Assembly (NCBI RefSeq): GCF_027580225.2
Contig: NC_073356.2
Span: 3,286,001-3,350,000 of the forward strand
DNA length: 64,000 nucleotides
Reading direction: 5' to 3'
Origin: Misgurnus anguillicaudatus
Lineage: Eukaryota > Chordata > Actinopteri > Cypriniformes > Cobitidae
Of this stretch, positions 10,470-22,389 are shown in pieces. Numbering within the stretch: position 1 is the stretch's first letter; every line of letters begins with the position of its first letter. Below the pieces are notes generated by a model that was given only the letters and a program-made list of their open reading frames with translations, was not told the DNA's origin and ran no database searches. The position numbers and the translations under genes were made by a program.

Positions 10470-13400
10470 GGATAGAACCATTTGAAGATTTCCTGGAAGA
10501 GGTACAAGAATGGGAGGTATTAAAAGCACAGCAAGGTGAATTGGGTGAACAGGAATTTCCTGTAGAAGAACGGGAGTCCGTTGAACCAGAGGCTGCATCA
10601 GAGCAGGAAGAGGTTATATAATATCCACCAGAGTCAAGAGATCTGCAAGATTCTGTAGGTCCAAATGATAGTATTTCTAATGTTAGTAAATCTAAATCAT
10701 CTTCAGTGACATCTGAACATAGGAAGGCCCTTGCTGAGAAGGCTGCATTGTTGTCACGTAGAGAAGCATTGAATGCTAAGCATGAACTTGAGCAACAGAG
10801 AATGATTTTGGACTCAAAGATTGAAAATGCAGAACTCGAAGCAGAAATTGCTGCATCAGATGCCAAGATAAAGGTTCTGGAAAGCTTTGAATTACAGTCA
10901 GGAAAATCTGAAGACGGCATGAACTCCTATTTAGAAAGCCAAAGACCATTTTTACATGCATCAAGTCAAAAACACTCACCAGTGGAGTTTGCTAGAATAT
11001 TTACAGTCCCTAAAACCCCACTGCAAAAAATTCTGCAACAGCCCAGACCTGCTAGAGTTTTACCTAAGCAACAACAGACAATGCCAAAGAGCACAGTCTC
11101 AACTTTAAAGCAGTCTGTCACGATTGCAAAGACACCAATGTCTTTTAAGATCAAACAGGATAAGGATCGAAAAGGCGGTGGTCAAAAACCTGACTCAAGT
11201 TCAGACTATGATGATTTGTCTTCTGTCATGCAACGACAAAATGACATTGTTGATTTACTTGTACGCCAACATAAGCAAGCACTATTACCTGTTAGAGAAA
11301 TACCTACCTTTCATGGTGATCCATTAAGTTTTACAACATTCATGCGTGCCTTCGAATATAGCATTGAAGACAAAACATCAAATAATCAAAATCGCCTTTA
11401 CTATCTTGAGCAGTATACGACAGGACAACCCAGAGAACTTGTCCGAAGCTGTTTCCATATGGATCCCTCAAGAGGATATTGTGAAGCTAAAAGACTCCTA
11501 CAGGAGAACTTTGGGGATGACCTGAAAGTTACAATGGCATACATGGATAAGGCCCTGAAATGGACAAATATCAAGTCTGATAATGGAAAGGAACTACAGA
11601 ACTATGAACTGTAACTTAGAGGCTGCTGTAACGCAATGCAAGACTTAAAGATCATGGAAGAATTAGATTTACCCTCCAATATGAAAATGATTATAACCAA
11701 ATTGCCCTATAAACTGAGAGAAAAGTGGAGATCCATGGCAGCCAATATCCTGGAAAATACAGGTCGCAGAGCCCGTTTTCATAACCTTGTAGCTTTTATG
11801 GAGAAGCAGGCTAAGATTCTGTTGGACCCTCTGTTCGGTGACATTCAAGACATCAACAGGATTAAGATCTCAGCCATTTCCAAACAGCCAAACTCAATAA
11901 TGGGCAAAGGTAGTAGCTTTGCTACTACGGTAGCAGTGTTGACTGATGACTGCGACATCAGAACATGTGCTAAAGATCATACATTAAAATGTCAAAGAAT
12001 CCCTGACCCTTGTGCCGCCTGTGAATTCTGTGAAGGCAAACATCACCTGAAGGATTGCCAGAAGTTAAAGATACAGCCACAAGTAGCCACAGTAGAGTTT
12101 CTTAAAACAAAAGGTTTCTGTTTTGGATGTCTTCTGAGAGGACACATGAGTAAAGATTGCAAGAGGAGAATGACATGTGAGAAATGTCAAGGTAGGCATC
12201 CGACCATCTTGCATTTAGACAAAGTCAAGCCGACTGAGTCAGTAAAAAAGAAAGAGAACTCCATCAACAGCGGTCATGTCGCCCTTGAAGCTGGTGGAGT
12301 AACTGGGGCCGGCAAAGACTGTGCTCTGTCAATTGTGCCGGTGCAAGTAAAAGTCACTAAGGGAAGCAAGGTCTTGCTGACCTATGCCTTTCTGGATCCA
12401 GGAAGTTCAGGGACGTTCTGTACAGAGAGACTGAGAAGACGGTTGAACGCTAGAGGTCGTAAGACCGAGATTCTCCTACGGACGATGGGGCAGATCAAGA
12501 CTGTCTCAAGTTACGAGATTTCTGGACTGGAAGTAGGCAACCTGGATGGGAACACCTTCTTGGAACTCCCAAAGGTCTACACGCAAGATGCCATCCCAGT
12601 GACCAAAGAGAAAATTGCCACTAAGGAGGACATCTCAAACTGGCCATACTTGAAGGAGGTCAAGCTAAATGAGATTGATGCGGACATTGATCTTCTGATA
12701 GGAGCCAATGCCCCAAGAGCCCTCGAACCATGGCAGATTATTAATGCCAAAGATAGTGGCCCTTATGCAGTCAAGACTGTGTTCGGATGGGTAATCAATG
12801 GACCACTCAACTCTTGTAGTGCTGAGGAGTCTTCAAGATTGCAGACTTTAACCACAAACCACATTTCTGTGACAGAGTTAAAGGATCTATTAGTACAGCA
12901 GTACAATCATGATTTTCCCGAGAGGAAGTATAATGAGAAGAAAGAGATGTCTGCTGAAGATCACAAGTTCATGGAGAGTGCCAAAAGCTCAGTAATGTTC
13001 AAGAACAGACATTATTACATGTCACTTCCATTGCGTGACCGAAACACGATGATGCCGAACAATCGTGATGTTGCCAAGCAACGAGCCCTGAACCTAATTA
13101 GGAAGTTCAAATCAGATCCAACTTATGCTCTGGACTACAGGAACTTTATGACGGAGGTCATCCAGAAAGGCTATGCAGAGAAGGTGCCACAGGACAGGCT
13201 TCAGAGGCAAGATGGAAAAGTGTGGTACATTCCACATCATGCAGTGTATCACAAAAGGAAGAAAACTCTAAGAGTGGTATTCGATTGTTCATCAACATTC
13301 CAAAAAACATCCCTCAACGATAAACTACTGCAAGGGCCTGACCTGGCTAACTCACTCCTCGCAGTCCTGTTAAGATTTCGTAAAGAACCCATTGCTATGA

Positions 13401-13633
13401 TGGCAGATATAGAGGGGATATTTCATCAAGTTTGTGTCCATGAAGATGACAGAGACCTGTTGAGATTTCTGTGGTGGCCAGACGGCGACATGTCAAAGAA
13501 CCTTGAGGAGTTTCGGATGACTGTCCACCTATTTGGAGCAATATCCTCTCCTACATGTGCCAACTTCGCACTGCACAAGACAGCAGATGACCATGGTCAT
13601 GGCTATGCTGAAGAGGTGAGCAGGACGATCTAA
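10470..13633 (+). pseudogene. BEL/Pao gag C-terminus, zinc knuckle, A17 protease and reverse transcriptase N-terminal half
   Basis: Frame 2 continues from the interrupted gag, with in-frame TAA codons at 10619, 11612 and 13631 and no frameshift. A glutamate/lysine-rich coiled-coil segment lies at about 10700-10900. A zinc-knuckle CFGCLLRGHMSKDC sits at about 12120, preceded by CAACEFCEGKHHLKDC. The A17 aspartic protease region shows FLDPGSSGTFC (~12390) and IDLLIGANAPRALEPW (~12690). The reverse transcriptase begins around 13230 with VFDCSS and MMADIEGIFHQV, where D is the first catalytic aspartate. Products would package and copy the element RNA in cytoplasmic particles. Confidence 0.9.
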
Positions 13634-15088
13634 TGCAACTTCTATGTCGATTACTGTCTAAAGTCCGTGGCAACAGAAGACCAGGCTGTTACCCGCTGCA
13701 AAGACCTCAGAGACCTCTGCTCTCTGGGCGGATTCAAGCTCACAAAGTGGATTAGCAACAGCCGCTCTGTGCTTGCTTCCATCCCCGATGAGTACAAGGC
13801 AAAGCAGATCAAAGAGCTGAATCTAGACAGAGAGAAGCTTCCACTAGAGAGAGCTCTTGGAGTTTAATGGAACATTGAAAAGGACACCTTCATTTTTTGT
13901 GTCACTCCCCAGGACAGACCGCAGACACGTCGGGGTATTCTATCAATCGTTAGCTCAATTTATGATCCTTTAGGATTCCTGGCACCATTCACTCTAAAAG
14001 CAAAGCAGATCCTTCAAGACCTCTGCAAAATGAAGTGTGGATGGGATGATGACATTTCGGAGACTTGCCTTACAACTTGGAAGAAGTGGCTTACTGAACT
14101 GGAGCAACTGTCTAACGTTAAAATCAACAGATGTATAAAGCCCAAGAACTTTGGCCAAGTTGAAAAGGCACAAATGCATCACTTTTGCGACGCAAGCGAA
14201 AATGGCTTTGGCAGTGTAAGCTACCTAAGACTGACCAACAAAGCAGGTGAAATACATGTAACACTTGTACTGGGAAAATCCAGAGTGACACCGCTGAAGT
14301 AAATAACTATCCCAAGATTAGAGCTAGCCGCAGCAACCCTTGCAGTCAAGATGGATCGACTGCTGAGGTTAGAACTGGAATTGGAGTTAGAACCCTCAGC
14401 CTTTTGGACCGACAGCGAATCTGTGCTGAAATACATAAGAAATGAGAACAGAAGATTCAAAACTTATGTGGCCAATAGGATTTCAGACATTTGTGAACTA
14501 TCAGACAAAGACCAGTGGCGGCACATCAGCTCTAAAGAAAATCCAGCCGATGATGCTTCACGTGGTCTGAACATTGAAGCTTTCCTTAAGTCCAAAAGAT
14601 GGTTCCAAGGACCAGAGTTTCTTGCTAAACCAGACACTGAATGGCCAAATACGCTAAAAGATTCTCCATCCATCGAGTCAAACGATCCTGAGGTAAAAAG
14701 TAAAATGATAGTCAACAGTTTGATTGTAGAAGCAAAGAATCCACTAAGCAAGTTAATTGAGTATTACTCAAACTGGAACAGACTCAAGAGAGCTGTAGCA
14801 TGGATGTTGAAGTTTTGGGAATTTCTACAAGAACAGAAACTACGTAGAGTCACTAGAACCACTCAGACCAACCTAAAGCTGAAAGCAAAAGTAGGACTTA
14901 CCGTAGAAGACCTGCAGGAAGCGGAAGATTGTATTATCCACTTTGAACAAAGAAAAGCTTTCCAGCATGAGATTAACTCACTCAGACAAAGGCAGCCATG
15001 CGCCAAAATAAGCACTCTCCGCAAGCTGGACCCAATCCTGGACCAGGGTATTTTGAGAGTAGGAGGTAGGCTCAACAAAGCGGCCTAA
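13634..15088 (+). pseudogene. BEL/Pao reverse transcriptase C-terminal half and RNase H
   Basis: Still in the same frame, with TAA codons at 13865, 14300 and 15086. The catalytic RT box is NFYVDYCLKSV at 13637-13669: where the family has YVDD, this copy has YVDY (GAT TAC at 13649-13654), so a catalytic aspartate is lost. Downstream are the connection segment SSIYDPLGFLAPFT (~13955) and RNase H features HFCDASENGFG (~14180), IPRLELAAATLAVK (~14311) and FWTDSESVLKYI (~14402). The missing catalytic residue and the stops make this copy non-functional. Confidence 0.9.
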
Positions 15089-15097
15089 CCAAGCGAA

Positions 15098-16276
15098 ATG
15101 AAGAATCCAGTAATTTTGCCAAAGAACTCTCACATTTCTAGACTGATCCTACAGCAAATCCATCTGCAAGTAGGGTACTCAGGACGAAGTCATATGCTAG
15201 CTAAGCTGCGAGAAAGATTCTGGCTACCTTGTGCTCATGCCATGGCTAGAAAAACCATTAAAAGGTGCATTTTCTGCCGAAGATATCAAGCTAAGGCGGA
15301 ACAGCAGAAGATGGCAGATTTGCCACAGGACCGCATAACCCCAGATGAACCTCCATTCACCCATGTGGGGGTAGATTACTTTGGACCTATAGAGATAAAG
15401 CGGGGCCGGTCACAAGTAAAACGTTACGGAGTGATGTTCACTTGTCTTGTTTGCCGTGCAGTGCACCTTGAAGTGGCGAGTTACTTGAACACTGACTTGT
15501 GCATCAATGCTTTGCGCAGACTCATTTGCCACAGAGGTCCCGTGCTAAGCATCAGATCCGATTGTGGCACTAACTTCATTGGTGCAAACAGAGAGTTACA
15601 AGAAGCCTTGAAAGAAATTGATCACTCCAAAATCCAACATGCAGTACTCAAGGAAGGAGTTAAGTGGACTTTTAATCCCCCTTCAGGAGCACATTATGGA
15701 GGAACATGGGAAAGGTTGATTCGTCTCGTGAAAAAGATTCTTTATTCTGTTCTGAAAGAACAGCGCTTGGACGACGAGGCTCTCCAAACAGCACTGTGTG
15801 AAGTCGAGGCCATCATGAATGATCGACCCATCACCACAGTGACTAGTGACCCAAACGATCTGGAACCTCTTACCCCGAACCATCTTCTCCAGTTGAAATC
15901 AAAACCAGTCATGCCACCAGGACTCTTCCAGAAAAGAGATTTGTACTCCCAGCGAAGATGGAGACAAGTACAATACATATCAGACCTTTTCTGGCGGAGA
16001 TGGATAAAGGAATACTTGCCGCTCATGCAGGAGAGAATCAAATGGAACAGACCCAGGAGAAACTTAACCACTGGAGACCTTGTTGTGATTGTAGATGAAA
16101 CTGCCCCTAGGAATTCCTGGCAGCTGGGCAGAGTGGTCAAATCTCTGCCTGGGTCAAAAGGTCTAGTGCGAAGTGTTTTAGTGAAGACCAAAGCAAACAT
16201 TCTTGAAAGGCCAGTGAGTAAACTATGCCTACTTATGGAGGCAGAAGATGGAAGCAGAAGATCACAAATAAAATAA
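15098..16276 (+). pseudogene. BEL/Pao integrase region
   Basis: This is the C-terminal part of the polyprotein, about 392 codons open in the same frame. An H-H-C-C zinc-binding region spans HISRLILQQIH and CIFCRR (~15130-15285). The integrase core shows the three acidic residues in VDYFGP (~15372), RSDCGTNF (~15560) and GGTWERLI (~15700), so the D,D,E triad is intact. A C-terminal segment with GDLVVIVDE (~16074) follows, as is usual in BEL elements. It ends about 75 bp before the 3' LTR. The enzyme would insert element DNA; here it could only be made if the upstream stops were bypassed. Confidence 0.92.
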
Positions 16277-16350
16277 GACAGTACATTGACACCTAACAAT
16301 TTTTTTTTTCGTAATTGTTATCCATGTTGGCTCACAATTAGGGGCCGGTA

Positions 16351-16759
16351 TGTTAGGGCCATTAAAACTTCAGTTTATTTTATTTAAATTTACCCCCCTT
16401 TCTGGCACTTTTATTTTGCATTGACACCTCCAGGAAATCCATATATGGAGACAGGAAGTGAAGCCAGGGGGAATGGCATTAGAAAGGAAGCGCTTGCCAC
16501 AGTTGGGAGCGATATCGTTTTTTGACCACAAATTCACGCAAACAGATAGTAAAAGAAAATTGAAACCTTTTGTTTTCATTTACACTGATATGCATACACC
16601 ATTTTTGAATTAGATATTTAAGTTGTAGCTTATTTAGAAGGATAGAAGATCCTATTTTGTTTCAAGTTTAAGTTGGTTTGAACGTGCGTCCGATAACCCC
16701 CCTCCCCATAGCTGGCACGCGCAGCGGCTTGTGATGAGGTGAGACAAGCGGCCGAAACA
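16351..16759 (+). repeat. 3' LTR of the BEL/Pao element
   Basis: 409 bp, TGTTAGGG to GAAACA, preceded by a purine-rich AGGGGCCGG and followed by the GCATG target duplication. Confidence 0.93.
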
Positions 16760-17089
16760 GCATGATTTCATGAGTTAACTCGCTATTAATCGCAAATTAA
16801 TCGCACATTTTTATCTGTTCTAAATTTACCTAAATGTAACAGTATTTAAGTTTTTAATGCTCTGATCAGCATGGATTTGGATAATATATATGCTATATGC
16901 AAATGTATGTCTACAACAGCCTGTTTACATTTTTTAACAGAACCATCAGCCATAGTTTTATAAATGTTTTTGCCTTTAGAAAACCTTGTTCTTTCTCCAT
17001 TTCTGTTTGCTGCTGCATCATTTGTGACCTGTGCTGGCAAATTGAGATGGGATGAGCAAATTTTCAAAAATGTGTAATTTATATTTTAA

Positions 17090-18576
17090 AGGGGCGGTGA
17101 ATTTGTTGATTTTATTGTTTTATACTGTTGTCTGATGTCTACTTATGATGTTCGCATGTTTTTTACATTCAAAAACATCAAAAGCAATAAGTAATAGGCT
17201 ATTTTGTAACATGGATTAGTGGCTCTCTGGAGAAATGGTTCGTTTGAAGGGGCGGGCTGCATTGAAGACCTGAACGTAAACACCCACTGCTATGATTGGA
17301 CAGCTTCATTCCCCGTCCTTACATGTGGGGAAATGTTTTAAAAACATTAATGTGATAAAAATAGCAGCCGAACACAAATATGTTTGAGCCACAAAAGATT
17401 CTGGGTGCTAAAGATGATACACATAACTGACAATACGTATATTAAAAGTAGAAACAAAACTCGACGTGACTAAATTACCGTATAAAACACAGTGAGCGTG
17501 CATCAGAATGTGAACCGTGACTGGTAAGTCCTTATCAATAACTTTGTATATTTCTATTGTGCTTGTGAGGTTGCTTTTACATTCACGTATTGTTACCACA
17601 GTTATATGATAAAAAATAAGCTTTGTTGAGTGTTTGACCTTTCAAACACAACTTGCCTAAATTACCGTATACAACACAGTAAACAGGCTTCAGAATCTAA
17701 AGTGCGGCTGATAAATCCTTCCTTATAACTAACTTTGTATATTTCTACCTTTAAATTACAGTCATATTGTTAAGTGTTGTACCTTTATTAATCGTTTAAT
17801 GTTTTTAGTAAATTAAAACAGTCAAACAAACGTGTTTAGACACGGATGTTACAACAGGACATATCAAGCAATCATTTCTAACAAAGCAATAGTGAAACGC
17901 AGTAACTTAAATAAAGTAAAATGTCTTACTGTGTATTATACTGCTGTGTCATTGTTGTCAGATCCAATATACGTGGTGCTTTTAATCACAGTCTCTCTGC
18001 AAATCCAGCATCGACTTCTTTACAAATGAATCCGTGTACACAACGTTAACAAACACTCCCCACACGAGCTGGAACTTCTTCAAAAGCAAACTTTATCCAT
18101 GCCTATTGCTAATGTTGTGTTCCAAGCCTCCGAATTGAAGTATTTAGCTTCTGTGTTGTTCCCACGTGGTTCTTCCACAACCGAAAATGCGTTTCCATGG
18201 TATCATAACAGATCACCGCGTCAAAATAAAAGTCTCTCAGAAGAAAATGTATTTAAAAAGTCATTTTGGTTAAATTTGTCAATCTTTAAAGACATGTTTA
18301 CTTACTGAGACACACGTGTGTCACGCCAAGCTGTGGGCGGGGCTACAAAAGTAGTCGTGTCCTTTTGGTTATGGGGAGGTGTTTCAATTCTACTTTGACG
18401 TCATAGATTTCCGAATTTTACACTGGAGTGTTTAGCTGGCTTGGTGCCAAAAACGGTTATTATTCAGTAGCACGGACGTTTTCAGTTCTGAAACTTGCAG
18501 GATGTTCATTTAAGTATGATGACCTCTTATATAACAAATTATCAAGTTAAAATTGAGTTTTTGATTCACCGCTCCT
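17090..18576. mobile_element. TTAA-target inverted-repeat element
   Basis: TTAA at 17086-17089 and 18577-18580 flanks termini AGGGGCGGTGAAT (left) and AGGAGCGGTGAAT (right, inverted). Size is 1,487 bp with no transposase frame. TTAA targets are used by piggyBac and Kolobok elements; which one applies is unknown. It lies within the hAT-like element, so it is younger than that host. Confidence 0.75.
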
Positions 18577-19473
18577 TTAACATTCTCTATTAAAAAACTT
18601 CAAAACAATTGGAACAATTGTTGGAATCTGACAAAGCCTGACAGAACTATACCTGTTAATGCAGAGCAAAAACAATATCAATATACATATATGTTTTTCT
18701 TTTATTGTTTAATTTTGACATGAGACAGACCACTTTAAGACACTGTAGGATAATGCAAGGGTTTAATATAATGACACAACAGATACTTTTCCTTAACAGT
18801 TAACCAAACATTCACTTCAGATATAACAGATTATAGGTCATACCTGCGTGAATTCTTGTCAAAACAGATATTTTTAAACCTGTAATTTTGTGTTAGATGT
18901 CTATATATATCAGGGTCACGGACTCGCGCGTTTGTGTGCATGCGCTTCAGACGTCTGCGTCAGACATCGCTTTTGAGCCTTGTTACTCTTAATAACTCTT
19001 TGAGCCTTGTCACTCTTAATAACTCTTTTAACATCAATCAGATCCCAAACTTTATCTCTCTTAATAATTATTTTAACATCAAGAAAGTCCTGCAGTCTAT
19101 TTTCTATAATTTCTGAATGCTTTAAAAACGAAATTAAAAAATGAAAGAAGACGCATCTTTGCTTTATATGGATTTGGGACGGTACACCTCACAGAAAGCG
19201 TGCAGATAAAGAAAACTGCACGTGCAGAAAACGTGCATTTTAGATGTTTAATGACCATTTAGAGCATTGGATTCACTAGACGAGAGCTTAATGTTCTTAT
19301 TTTTATGAAAAGCTCCGACTCATCTAGACAGCACCGGTCACTTGCTGCGTCTCAATTCATCCAGCTGTGGGTCAAACAGAAATTGTGTGTTGCGTTAATC
19401 GCGCGTTAATAAAATTAGAGCCGTTAAACTGAATTTGCGTTAACGCGTTATTAACGCATTCATTTTGACATCC

Positions 19474-19476
<3 letters not shown>

Positions 19477-19544
<68 letters not shown>
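19477..19544. repeat. (AT)n microsatellite
   Basis: A perfect AT run separating two hAT-like elements. Confidence 0.95.
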
Positions 19545-19547
<3 letters not shown>

Positions 19548-20073
19548 GGCTGCACGATTTGGGTAATTTTTCACATTGCGCTTATTGATGCTAATATTGC
19601 GATGTGCGATTGCGATTATAATAAATGGTATCATGAGTCAACTTGATGGGTTTTAAGGAAAATCCACACACAGTTTAGTGATAATGCAAAAATGTGTATT
19701 TGTAACACTAGATATGTTTTCGTATTGCCACGTGATGTAGCAACTGCTCAGTGTCAGTAATCCTAAATCCAAAATACCGCCATACAACAGACTTAGAGTT
19801 CTTTTTAGCTACCAGATCACTGTCAACCTCCTCTGCATCCATCTTCGCTCTGGTATAAGTGACGACGCACACCACACACGTGCATGCCACACGTGCACTG
19901 CCTTTTTTGTTCATTTTTCTTTCTTTTTTTAAACAGCAAGGAATCATCAAACTATTATCAGAAAGTTTGTGTTAACAAATCCACACATTTATTTATTTAA
20001 TATAATTGCAACATTTTGCTGTCATATAATTGCATAGGCTGACATCGCGATTGCGATTAATTGTGCAGCACTA
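19545..20073. mobile_element. 529-bp hAT MITE
   Basis: Termini TAGGGCTGCACGATT (left) and TAGTGCTGCACAATT (right, inverted) abut (AT)n on both sides. The interior has 'attgcgatt' phrases and no credible transposase. The end type matches a widespread cyprinid hAT MITE group as I know it. Confidence 0.8.
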
Positions 20074-20093
20074 ATATATATATATATATATAT

Positions 20094-20621
20094 TTTAAGT
20101 CAGAGCAACTGCGCCTCAATATTCCTGTGCACGTCCCTGGTACAAACACTCACAAACATAAATTTTTCAGTACACACATGCACATACAAACACACACAGA
20201 CACATAATTTTAGCTGCATCTTTTTAGTTTGCCTGCAGTGCTCTGTAATACCACAGAAGCAGAGATAAAGGAAAAATTATTTGGTCTATAGGGCAAACAT
20301 GGGAAAATTGCACCATCAGCGGAAAGAGAATACACTTTCAAAGATTACAATTTCAGGAAATATTTTATTGTAATATTTTGAATCCTTGCCAACAAATTAA
20401 AATCATTGTTATACAGAATGCTTGGTTTATGTTTAAATGGCACACAGATTAAAACTTGCCATTTTAATGTTTTTAGTTTCAATAGGGACATTATTGTCTT
20501 TCTGCACCCAAGTGTAACAATTTTGTTTAACTAGTTTGTTTTAAACACATGTATGTAATAAAATCAGAGTAAAATATTTAAATTAAAATATACACCTTCA
20601 GCAAAATTTATACTGTTTGCA
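20094..20621. other. Gene-free stretch
   Basis: AT-rich sequence between two transposons. Nothing supportable was seen. Confidence 0.4.
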
Positions 20622-20625
20622 TTAA

Positions 20626-21541
20626 AGGCAGGGTAGGCAGGAATTATCCAAAAAACCCTCCTACAAGTTTGTCCAAACCGTCTCCACATACAAATGCATA
20701 ATCAAAATGTAAGTACTCCAAAAAAGAGAGTATAAAACTCGAGTGTCTGTAGACCTCTCACGACTGTGTTAAACACAGTTAATTATTTCCATCCGGGACG
20801 AAACATATGATTAGCTTGCTCAAATATCACTCTCTCTCGCGACCATGGCTCCACCCGTTGCTATGGGATCTGCCCAGACATGCCCACACCCGATTGATTT
20901 GAACGTGCACAAGGCAATAGGAAGAGCAATAGTACAGCAGAGAAATAGCACTCACAACTCACAGAAACTGCATTCACATCTTACAGTACCTGCATATCCA
21001 GTCAGCGAAGGCAAAAAAGGAATAAATGAAGCAATCAAACGAGAGGAAATATCGCGTGGCTTTTCCTCGAGTCGATGATGCGGTAGCGGTATTGTCTGCG
21101 GAGTGTAGTCCTCGTCAGAGTCAACAATGCTTTCATCACAGAAACTCTTCCATGCAAAACACTGGCTGAGTGAGTACTAAAAGCCATCCGTTTATAAAAG
21201 CCATCTGTTTATATTCCTAGTGATAAAGTTAGGTGTATTATTACATGTGATTGTGACTTGATGTTATTACATGCACCGCGCTCCTTCCTCTCCGCTTGTC
21301 TGAGGTAATTCGCGCGTTCATGTGTTTTGGGGGCGTGGCTTAAGAAGAAACCCAGAAGGGAGGGGGTGGAGTGAATGGAAAAGTTAGCTGTGTTTAAAAC
21401 AGTGCTTAGAGGTATACAGACACTCGATTTTTATACTCTCTTTTTCGGAGTACTTACATTTTACTTATGTATTGGTATATAAGGTCAGTTTGAGCAAATT
21501 TGTAAAAAAGTTTTTTTGGATAATTCCTGCCTATTCTGCCT
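20626..21541. mobile_element. TTAA-target element with long inverted termini
   Basis: TTAA at 20622-20625 and 21542-21545 flanks inverted termini about 150 bp long with imperfect pairing. The outermost bases are AGGCAGGGTAGGCAGGAATT (left) and AGGCAGAATAGGCAGGAATT (right). The inner parts share 'gtaagtactcc' and 'gagtgtctgta'. The 916-bp element has no recognised transposase. Confidence 0.85.
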
Positions 21542-21706
21542 TTAACACAGCCAAAATGAAAAAAAGAAAAGACCAAAAATGTCTGTGTGTTTCTTCTCAT
21601 GTAAAGCAACTTTAAAAAAAGCAATGCTGTTAAAAGCACTACAGTATAAAAAATAATATCCCAGCTGCATCCAAATAATTTTATATTTGTATAACCTCTA
21701 TATAAT

Positions 21707-22286
21707 CTATACTTTTAGATCACACAGTTTTAGAGTTGCTTTTGAATAAACCCCAAACCCAGGATAGAGAGGTTGAGTGAATGTGGCGTGGACTTTATGC
21801 ATGAGTGTCATTGACGCATCATCAGAGACGCAGTAGAAAGACAGAGTTCCTGCACTGTGATCCACATACACTCCTATTCTAGTGTGTCTGGGGTAAATTA
21901 ATAGTTGTTTCTCTGTGTTATTGTGCCACATTGTGTAACGTAAGTTAACTGAGTAAAGTGGATTAAAGGACATTGAACTCGAAAGATTTTTGCGTCTACA
22001 ATACAAACTCCAGGACTGATTATTATACCCAAATGCACTTTTATTCCGTATCTTTCTCTTCATGCTCATATATGACACTGATATATCTACCTCACCACTC
22101 CACTCAACCTCCCAGTAACAGCGTCCACTCACACTCTCACTACACAACACCTGAGGATCAAAATCAAATCTATTTGGATGATCAGGATATGGCTGCTCTA
22201 TATCAGTATAAGTGATCATTCTGCTCTCCTGAGACAGAGAGAGGTTTTTATGTATTGTATTCTGGTCCAGAGTGAACTGACGGGAA
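21707..22286 (-). CDS. TRIM (fintrim-type) exon D: PRY-SPRY/B30.2 domain
   Basis: This is the terminal exon of a minus-strand TRIM gene. The acceptor ends CATCAG at 22287-22289. Phase 1 fits the upstream exon, so the split codon is shared. The 193-residue segment starts DSRQFTLDQNT, then shows PDHPNRFDFDPQVLC, GRCYWEVEWSG, SAFGYNNQSWSLYC, RIGVYVDHSAGTLSFYCVSD and PGFGVY, the standard order of PRY then SPRY motifs. In TRIM proteins B30.2 binds targets, and fish fintrims are linked to antiviral or innate immunity. The frame is open to its stop. No clear polyadenylation signal was seen just downstream. Confidence 0.9.
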
Positions 22287-22389
22287 TCTGATGGATATAA
22301 AATGAATAATCAGTCTCTAAATAATGATAAATATTAAAACCTTATTTTGAAACACTTAAACAAAACAAAACATATAAATAATAGGTTCA

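Larger units (their letters stand above)
6213..16759 (+). mobile_element. Full-length BEL/Pao LTR retrotransposon
   Basis: Two near-identical ~410-bp LTRs (6213-6622 and 16351-16759) begin TGTTAGGG and end GAAACA. They are flanked by the 5-bp direct repeat GCATG (6208-6212 and 16760-16764), as BEL/Pao integrases generate. The internal region codes gag, A17-type protease, reverse transcriptase, RNase H and integrase in one frame, in BEL order. A purine-rich AGGGGCCGG stretch precedes the 3' LTR. LTR similarity suggests a fairly recent insertion. The coding region is defective (six in-frame TAA codons) and carries a 3.0-kb transposon inside gag. Confidence 0.95.
6167..19476. mobile_element. hAT-like element split by a BEL/Pao insertion
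   Basis: The left end TAGGGCTGTCAA (6167) pairs with the right end, which reads inward TAGGGATGTCAA (ending at 19476). Both ends abut TA repeats, so the 8-bp duplication is uninformative. The sequence just inside, with 'gattaatcgc' phrases, continues across the BEL insertion: 6181-6212 joins smoothly to 16765 onward. No transposase frame was recognised in the remaining ~2.7 kb, so the element is non-autonomous or decayed. It also contains the TTAA element at 17090-18576. Confidence 0.75.

Noticed and set aside
10348..10920. 190-codon minus-strand serine-rich frame over gag
   Set aside because: Antisense shadow of the charged gag coding strand.
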